Source: an uncultured Mycoplasmatota bacterium (GTDB taxonomy: Bacteria; Bacillota_I; Bacilli_A; RF39; UBA660). Taken from it: DNA of 11,209 bases. Numbering within the stretch: position 1 is the stretch's first letter; each line of letters begins with the position of its first letter. The stretch is from NCBI GenBank assembly GCA_946494345.1, contig CAMMBX010000028.1, forward strand, positions 1 to 11,209, read 5' to 3'. A program made the position numbers and the translations under genes. The notes beneath the pieces were generated by a model. That model did not search any database and was not told where the DNA came from. It worked only from the letters and a program-made list of their open reading frames with translations. This document shows, piece by piece, positions 7,026-11,209 of this stretch.

Positions 7026-7036
7026 ATTTTATCACA
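7026..7036 (-). promoter_or_regulatory. Extended -10 promoter of the SDR-EcfA-EcfA-truA-murI operon
   Basis: On the minus strand the sequence reads TGTGATAAAAT: the Gram-positive TRTGn extension followed by a TAAAAT -10 box (7026-7031). No good -35 box is present at 16-18 nt. The same 11 bases occur ahead of the GH31 gene. It lies immediately after the U-tract of the GH31 terminator. Confidence 0.55.
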
Positions 7037-7061
7037 GAAAAAAAGAGAATACCAGTTCTCT
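7037..7061 (-). terminator. Intrinsic terminator of the GH31 gene
   Basis: AGAGAA (7056-7061) pairs perfectly with TTCTCT (7044-7049) around a 6-nt loop and is followed by a run of Ts (7038-7043). The hairpin begins directly after the GH31 stop codon and separates this gene from the SDR operon. Confidence 0.85.
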
Positions 7062-9485
7062 TTATACTGTTTCTATATATTCCATAAGTTTTAAGAATAA
7101 TCTCATATGCTCCCTAGATAAACCATTTTTTCTAAGTTTTCTAATTGCAATTCTCTTTTTATTAATAGGTAAAGAACTAAATATAATATCTGCAAGTTTC
7201 TCTTTTAAATAAGTACTAATTTGTAAATCCATTAAAATACTATCTATATCTTCATTAATAAGTCTAACAGCATCTATCTCTATATCTCTACCTTTACAAT
7301 TTATTGTTAATTGACCAATTGTATTAACATTATTAACCTCTACAACAAAATCATTCTCTTCTATATACATCGCTTCAATTTTAATTTGTTGATCATTATA
7401 ATAAGCTCTAACATCTTCAGCTTTCTTAGTATTTCTAAATCTAAACTTATAGTTACGTCTCATCGGAGCAATACCACTCTTACCCTCAACTGATCTAATA
7501 ATTACTGTATAATTATTCTGCATATAATTATAATCAATATCAGTCTTTAAGTAATACCCTTCTTTATATAAGGAAGTAAGTCCATCATCTTCATAAAGAG
7601 TATAAGTATTAGATACACCTGGAAAAATATGAATTTCCATATCTAAAGGTAGCCCTACATTATTAACATCACTTCTATTAGATAAAGGTATAACAGAACC
7701 TGCTTTAGCAAAAACTGGATAGTCCTCTTCTTTATAGAATGACACATACTTTTTATTACCAGGAAACTTCTTACCAGTTTTAAAATCATACCAAATCCCC
7801 TCAGGAATATAAAATCTATGAATAGTCCTATTCATAACCGTATCTTTTCTAGTCAAGATAGGACAAATCAAAAGTTCACTTCCTAAGAAATATTGATACT
7901 TATAATTATTATCATCTATTACCCATTTATATTTATAATAGAATGGTTCAATCAACATCCTAGCATATTTATAATAATTATAACTCTCTGTATATAGATA
8001 AGGTATTAATCTATGTCTTAAACGTAAATAATCATTAACAATTGTCTCTGTTTTAATATCCCATCTCCAAGGTTCTCTTTTATAATAATTACCACGCGCT
8101 GCATGAAATCTAAGAATAGGGCTAAAAGTACCAAGTTCTACATATCTAATATATAGTTCACTCTCTTCAATTCCACCATGATTTCCTCCTACATCATGAG
8201 ACCAGAATGATACACCAATATTAGCAGCAGCCATCATACTAGATGATATTTCTTTTAAGCCATCCCAAGAAACTTCTGTCTCTCCAGCATAAAGAATAGG
8301 ATATCTATGAGAAGCATATATTCCATTACGGCTTAACATTATACTTCTTTTAGCAGGGTTTCTTCCAATATCTTTATAATTGAAATGATTATAAGCAAGT
8401 AGCTTTAAAGCATTATTATCCCCTTTATAATCATGCCAGAAAAAATCAACACCCAAAGACTCTAAAGGATGTAAAAAGAGTTTAAAATAAACATCTAATA
8501 ATTTAGGATTTAAAGGATCAAAGACAATAATCTTATTACCATCAATTCCTAAATATGAACAAGCTTGAGCATAATAAGTCTCATGCGGATATATTCCTTC
8601 ACTAGGATCTATAAAAAGACCAAGCCTTATATTATGACCATGTAAAAATTTAGAAACTTCACTAGGATTAGGAAATAACTCTTTATTAAAAGTAAAGCCT
8701 GTATGCAAATCTTTAGCATTACCTACATTACGATAATGCCAATCTTTATCTAAAAGAAATACTGCTAAAGGCACATTGCGTCTTTCAAAATCAGTTACTA
8801 ACTCCTTAACGCTTTCTTCATTATAAGTAGTATTCCGACTCCACCAGTTACCAAGAGCATATCTAGGAATAAGTTCAGGATTACCAGTAAGTTTAAAATA
8901 GTCTTTTAAAGCAAGAGCAAAATCATCTTTGTACATAAAAACATAAATATCTAAGCTCCCCTTTTCTCTTTCATATAATGTACCATCAGGATTAAATAAA
9001 AGACTATTACTATCATCGATACTAGCGAAGCCTTCAAGAGAATAAAGACCACGCTTTAAAGCTTTAGGAGTATTAACATCTTCGCTAATCATATTCCCAC
9101 CTAAATTACGCACTTCAGGATGGCCATAATACCAATCACGATCATTTTCTCTTTCTCCCATAAGCAAAGTTATCTTTAAATTTTTCATAGGATCAACTTT
9201 AGTGCCTAAAAATGGCGCTTCTTTAACATAAGTAAGATGAAAATATTTGGTCGTAATTTCTAAAAATTTAGAATCTTGTTTGGTTTGATATTCAGGAAAC
9301 ATAAAATAGCGATTAACAGCAAATTGACTAGGTACATCAACAAAGACACCACTAGGACTATATTCAAGTCTAACAAGTCTTTCAGAAAGCATTGTAATAC
9401 GGTAATGTTTACCTTTATAAACACATTTATCATCACTCTTTGCTTTACTACAATCAATTTCAAACTGTTTACCTAGTGGATACAT
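7062..9485 (-). CDS. Glycoside hydrolase family 31 protein (alpha-glucosidase-like)
   Basis: GH31 enzymes hydrolyse or transfer alpha-glycosidic bonds by a retaining mechanism. The 807 residues show an N-terminal beta-sandwich (about 1-205), a TIM barrel starting near ALGNWWSRN (about 210), FIDPSEG near 292, the nucleophile region DFFWHDYKGDN (Asp near 352), SRNGIYASHRYP near 385, and WSHDVGGNHGG near 428, then FSPILRFHAARG and a C-terminal beta region (YEDDGLT). At the acid/base position, usually Gly-Asp, the protein reads AGETEVSWDGL, with Glu near 402. No signal peptide or membrane segment is visible, so a cytoplasmic enzyme acting on imported oligosaccharides is likely. The last ~75 residues are a charged, probably helical extension. 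The start at ATG 9485 is favoured by AAAGGAG 10 nt ahead; an ATG at 9506 has no SD. It forms a single-gene unit with its own promoter and terminator. Confidence 0.93.
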   Translation of the reverse strand: MYPLGKQFEIDCSKAKSDDKCVYKGKHYRITMLSERLVRLEYSPSGVFVDVPSQFAVNRYFMFPEYQTKQDSKFLEITTKYFHLTYVKEAPFLGTKVDPMKNLKITLLMGERENDRDWYYGHPEVRNLGGNMISEDVNTPKALKRGLYSLEGFASIDDSNSLLFNPDGTLYEREKGSLDIYVFMYKDDFALALKDYFKLTGNPELIPRYALGNWWSRNTTYNEESVKELVTDFERRNVPLAVFLLDKDWHYRNVGNAKDLHTGFTFNKELFPNPSEVSKFLHGHNIRLGLFIDPSEGIYPHETYYAQACSYLGIDGNKIIVFDPLNPKLLDVYFKLFLHPLESLGVDFFWHDYKGDNNALKLLAYNHFNYKDIGRNPAKRSIMLSRNGIYASHRYPILYAGETEVSWDGLKEISSSMMAAANIGVSFWSHDVGGNHGGIEESELYIRYVELGTFSPILRFHAARGNYYKREPWRWDIKTETIVNDYLRLRHRLIPYLYTESYNYYKYARMLIEPFYYKYKWVIDDNNYKYQYFLGSELLICPILTRKDTVMNRTIHRFYIPEGIWYDFKTGKKFPGNKKYVSFYKEEDYPVFAKAGSVIPLSNRSDVNNVGLPLDMEIHIFPGVSNTYTLYEDDGLTSLYKEGYYLKTDIDYNYMQNNYTVIIRSVEGKSGIAPMRRNYKFRFRNTKKAEDVRAYYNDQQIKIEAMYIEENDFVVEVNNVNTIGQLTINCKGRDIEIDAVRLINEDIDSILMDLQISTYLKEKLADIIFSSLPINKKRIAIRKLRKNGLSREHMRLFLKLMEYIETV

Positions 9486-9495
9486 AATATCATGT

Positions 9496-9502
9496 CTCCT
9501 TT
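9496..9502 (-). promoter_or_regulatory. Ribosome binding site of the GH31 gene (decides start)
   Basis: AAAGGAG lies 10 nt before the ATG at 9485 and inside the reading frame of the possible upstream ATG at 9506, which itself has no SD. This makes the product 807 rather than 814 residues. Confidence 0.7.
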
Positions 9503-9522
9503 CCATACTTTTATCTTATTTA

Positions 9523-9551
9523 ATTTTATCACAAATAAAAGACAATGAAAA
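9523..9551 (-). promoter_or_regulatory. Promoter of the GH31 gene
   Basis: TGTGATAAAAT (9523-9533) gives a TRTGn extension plus a TAAAAT -10 box (9523-9528). A weak -35, TTTTCA (9546-9551), lies 17 nt upstream. Transcription would start near 9516, leaving a leader of about 30 nt. Confidence 0.6.
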
Positions 9552-9557
9552 GACAAT
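9537..9557 (+). repeat. Short direct repeat AAAAGACAAT
   Basis: AAAAGACAAT occurs twice (9537-9546 and 9548-9557), separated by one base, just upstream of the GH31 -10 box. It overlaps the -35 region, so it could be an operator, or a chance AT-rich duplication. Confidence 0.4.
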
Positions 9558-9571
9558 AAATTTATAGTCTT
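9550..9571 (-). terminator. Possible weak terminator overlapping the stop of the surface-protein gene
   Basis: On the minus strand AAGAC (9567-9571) can pair with GTCTT (9550-9554), with one T-T mismatch and then the AT palindrome ATAAATTTAT between them. A T-rich but interrupted tract follows. The stem is weak and overlaps the stop codon, so the call is tentative. Confidence 0.35.
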
Positions 9572-11209
9572 ATAAGGAAGGACTTAGGACAAGGCGAAAC
9601 GAAGCACTTTTGTTTGGGCCGCCAAAAACAATTGTGCTATGAAAATTAAATACACCAACACTAAAAGTATCATAATAATATCCACCACGCAACATCCATG
9701 GAAATGTTTCGCTAACCATATTATTATAATCACCGTACCAGCCACTTGTTTCTGATAAACTATGACTGAGACATTCAATTTCATCACACGCTTGCAATAT
9801 ATCATGACTTAAATATTTATTATAATATTTACTATCTAATAATAGTAGATCGCTAAAGCCACTTGATGCAACTATATTATTGTAATTTGCCATTACATAG
9901 TCCCATGATCCTCCACTCATATCATAGATTCCATAGATTGTTCCTGCTGTTGATGCTCCTGTTCCTCCTATGCTCTCATCATATGTATATTGGCATCCAT
10001 AATCAGTGTTTTCATTACTTGGACTTCCATAACTACATCCTGTAATAAAATAATTAGACTTGTTTTGATAGATTTCTTTATTAGAACCAGTAAAATTAGT
10101 ATTTCCTAACTTACCATATTTACTTTGAGATAGATAGGCAACTATTGCCCATTCACTATTCTTCATCATATGAGTATCAGTTGTACTTTCTATTCCATAT
10201 CTATTTCCTGTATCATTCATCTTTAAACTTACATTAAAAGCATTACTTACATTTATATTTCTCCAACTAGTTACATTTGGTTTTATCATGGCATCTAATT
10301 CTGTTGTATTATCTCCTCCATAAGAAGCATTTGGATTACTACTTGAAGTTTCAAACTTTCCTACCCATATTCCTCTTAATTCTTCATCACCAAAAGTAAA
10401 TGCATCAGGAGTATACCAACTATTATCTTTTATTCCTTCACTAACTATATACTTCGCTGTTCCCCTATCTTTAATAGAAGTATTTACAAACTTTATATCT
10501 ATTTCTCCTGGTAAAGCTTGAGTTGGTTCTGTATCTAAATACTCTCCTTGTTTTCCATAATAGTTTGTGCCATCTTCACTTCCTATACTATAACTATATC
10601 TTGGTATCCATACCCACATGGTCTCTATATCATCCATATTTACTACTGTTCCATTAGAAGCAGCCTTATATTTATCTCTTGTTGATGATGATACTGTTAC
10701 AGCATTAGCCCACTTCTGTTCATTATAATTATACCAATCATTATTTGTGTTTGTTACATCAGCTTTTATCCAGTTGGTTCCATTATAAGTTACGGGAATC
10801 ATTCCATTATCTAATACTGGAGCATTTGGACTATTCTGTTCTCTATCGAAACTCTCTACTACTATCTTGCTTTGATGAATTTTTCCCTGCACTTCATTTC
10901 CAGCATTCTCATCTAACCACATTCTTAATTCATAGGTTACATCTTCACTTGGTTCTAAAGTATCTTCTCCTATTATTTCAAAAGTACCTTTACCATAGTT
11001 ACTTACTCTTACTACTCCACTATCATAACCATTAGATCCTGTTATTCTCATCTTTAAATAACTATTATCTAAGGTATTATTACTATCTTCTTCTAATGAT
11101 ACATGATAATAAGCATTTATATTTCCTGTATTTGTTATTGTAAATGTATATGGGGTTGTCTTTAATCCTTGATTATCTGAGATAGGGGCAGTATTATCTA
11201 GATTAATAG
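9570..11209 (-). CDS. Surface protein with TasA/Ig-like N-terminal part and FGE/C-type-lectin-like C-terminal domain (5' end beyond window)
   Basis: 545 residues are visible; the frame stays open to the window edge, so the start and any signal peptide lie beyond 11209. Residues 1-120 look like an Ig-like domain of the TasA/camelysin kind (TFTITNTGNINAYYHV, then TYELRMWLDENAGNEVQGK). A linker follows (GMIPVTYNGTNWIKADVTNT). From about residue 198 (WVWIPRYSYSIG) a formylglycine-generating-enzyme-like fold begins. It contains GIYDMSGGSWDYV (near 9900-9938), similar to the family GxYDxxGNxWEW, and the terminal MLRGG...SFRLVL. The active-site cysteines of real FGE (RGGSxxC...C) are absent, so it is read as a binding domain, not an enzyme. 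The C-terminal ~40 codons resemble a DGR variable region. Role inferred: extracellular ligand binding or adhesion. Confidence 0.8.
   Translation of the reverse strand, partial: INLDNTAPISDNQGLKTTPYTFTITNTGNINAYYHVSLEEDSNNTLDNSYLKMRITGSNGYDSGVVRVSNYGKGTFEIIGEDTLEPSEDVTYELRMWLDENAGNEVQGKIHQSKIVVESFDREQNSPNAPVLDNGMIPVTYNGTNWIKADVTNTNNDWYNYNEQKWANAVTVSSSTRDKYKAASNGTVVNMDDIETMWVWIPRYSYSIGSEDGTNYYGKQGEYLDTEPTQALPGEIDIKFVNTSIKDRGTAKYIVSEGIKDNSWYTPDAFTFGDEELRGIWVGKFETSSSNPNASYGGDNTTELDAMIKPNVTSWRNINVSNAFNVSLKMNDTGNRYGIESTTDTHMMKNSEWAIVAYLSQSKYGKLGNTNFTGSNKEIYQNKSNYFITGCSYGSPSNENTDYGCQYTYDESIGGTGASTAGTIYGIYDMSGGSWDYVMANYNNIVASSGFSDLLLLDSKYYNKYLSHDILQACDEIECLSHSLSETSGWYGDYNNMVSETFPWMLRGGYYYDTFSVGVFNFHSTIVFGGPNKSASFRLVLSPSL
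9582..9689 (-). other. Candidate variable region (DGR target type) in the C-terminal lectin-like domain
   Basis: The segment runs from CGT-GGT-GGA (RGG, 9681-9689) to the SFRLVL end. Conserved framework pieces (RGG, GVFNF, SFRLVL) alternate with unrelated residues. Of the 27 codons between RGG and FRLVL, 22 end in T or C, the pattern left when AAC/AAT codons of an adenine-mutated template are randomised at positions 1 and 2. The stretch 9581-9640 has 27 G/C of 60, far above its surroundings. No template repeat or reverse transcriptase is present in the window, so this stays a candidate. Confidence 0.45.

Noticed and set aside
6994..7212. Plus-strand ORF of 72 codons over the SDR/GH31 junction
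   Set aside because: It lies antisense across the GH31 terminator and coding end, has no SD or recognisable motifs, and reads as low-complexity complement of real genes.
7311..7493. Plus-strand ORF of 60 codons inside GH31
   Set aside because: Antisense shadow of GH31 with biased Ile/Asn/Leu composition and no ribosome site.
9260..9476. Short ORFs on both strands inside the GH31 5' end
   Set aside because: They overlap the well-supported GH31 frame and resemble no family.
9562..9575. TTATA-AGAC-TATAA hairpin after the candidate variable region, considered as the DGR cruciform
   Set aside because: The stem is only 5 bp and entirely A/T, unlike the longer G/C-rich DGR hairpins; it is likely chance in AT-rich DNA.
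9584..10045. Short ORFs within the surface-protein gene (minus 9584-9805, plus 9863-10045)
   Set aside because: Alternative-frame shadows of a clear FGE/lectin-like coding region.
9570..10620. True formylglycine-generating enzyme activity for the C-terminal domain
   Set aside because: The catalytic cysteines expected after RGG are missing; only the fold-type motifs are present.
10745..11035. Plus-strand ORF of 96 codons, rich in Leu and His
   Set aside because: The composition is what results from reading the complement of the Ser/Thr/Asn/Asp-rich surface protein; no SD or motif.

Overview
The window is AT-rich DNA in which every convincing gene lies on the minus strand, so transcription runs from high to low coordinates. 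Dense operons, strong GGAGG ribosome sites, a T-box leader, TRTGn-type extended -10 promoters and low G+C point to the Bacillota. The EcfA/TruA arrangement and the surface-protein style suggest an uncultured gut lineage near the Bacilli/Mollicutes branch (RF39- or Erysipelotrichia-like); that placement is a guess. truA and the EcfA2-like gene both end in TGA and Trp is written TGG, so the standard bacterial code applies, not the Mycoplasma code. MurI implies a peptidoglycan wall.

Layout in the direction of transcription. (1) 11209-9570: a 5'-truncated surface protein with an Ig/TasA-like N-terminal part and a formylglycine-generating-enzyme/C-type-lectin-like C-terminal domain. Its last ~40 codons look like the variable region of a diversity-generating retroelement (DGR) target. 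(2) 9485-7062: a GH31 glycosidase with its own promoter and terminator. (3) 7003-3170: an operon of an SDR oxidoreductase, an EcfA1-like ATPase, an EcfA2-like ATPase, truA and murI, all overlapping or 1-4 nt apart. The usual Bacillota order is ecfA1-ecfA2-ecfT-truA; here ecfT is missing and both ATPases have lost key ATP-site motifs. (4) About 3129-1: a promoter and a tyrosine T-box leader (UAC specifier, T-box core, antiterminator, terminator), then a CYTH-domain protein, tyrS, and a 3'-truncated membrane-anchored beta-propeller-like protein that starts inside the end of tyrS.

How they work together: the T-box should raise expression of region 4 when uncharged tRNA-Tyr accumulates. This fits tyrS, but it also carries a CYTH phosphatase/cyclase-like protein and a surface protein. 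murI has no visible terminator of its own, so region-3 transcripts probably run into the T-box leader.

The points most worth following up are the degenerate EcfA1/EcfA2 pair without EcfT, the candidate DGR variable region, and the tyrosine-controlled CYTH-tyrS-propeller operon. No stretch longer than about 260 bases lacks a gene. No tRNA, rRNA, CRISPR array or insertion sequence was seen.
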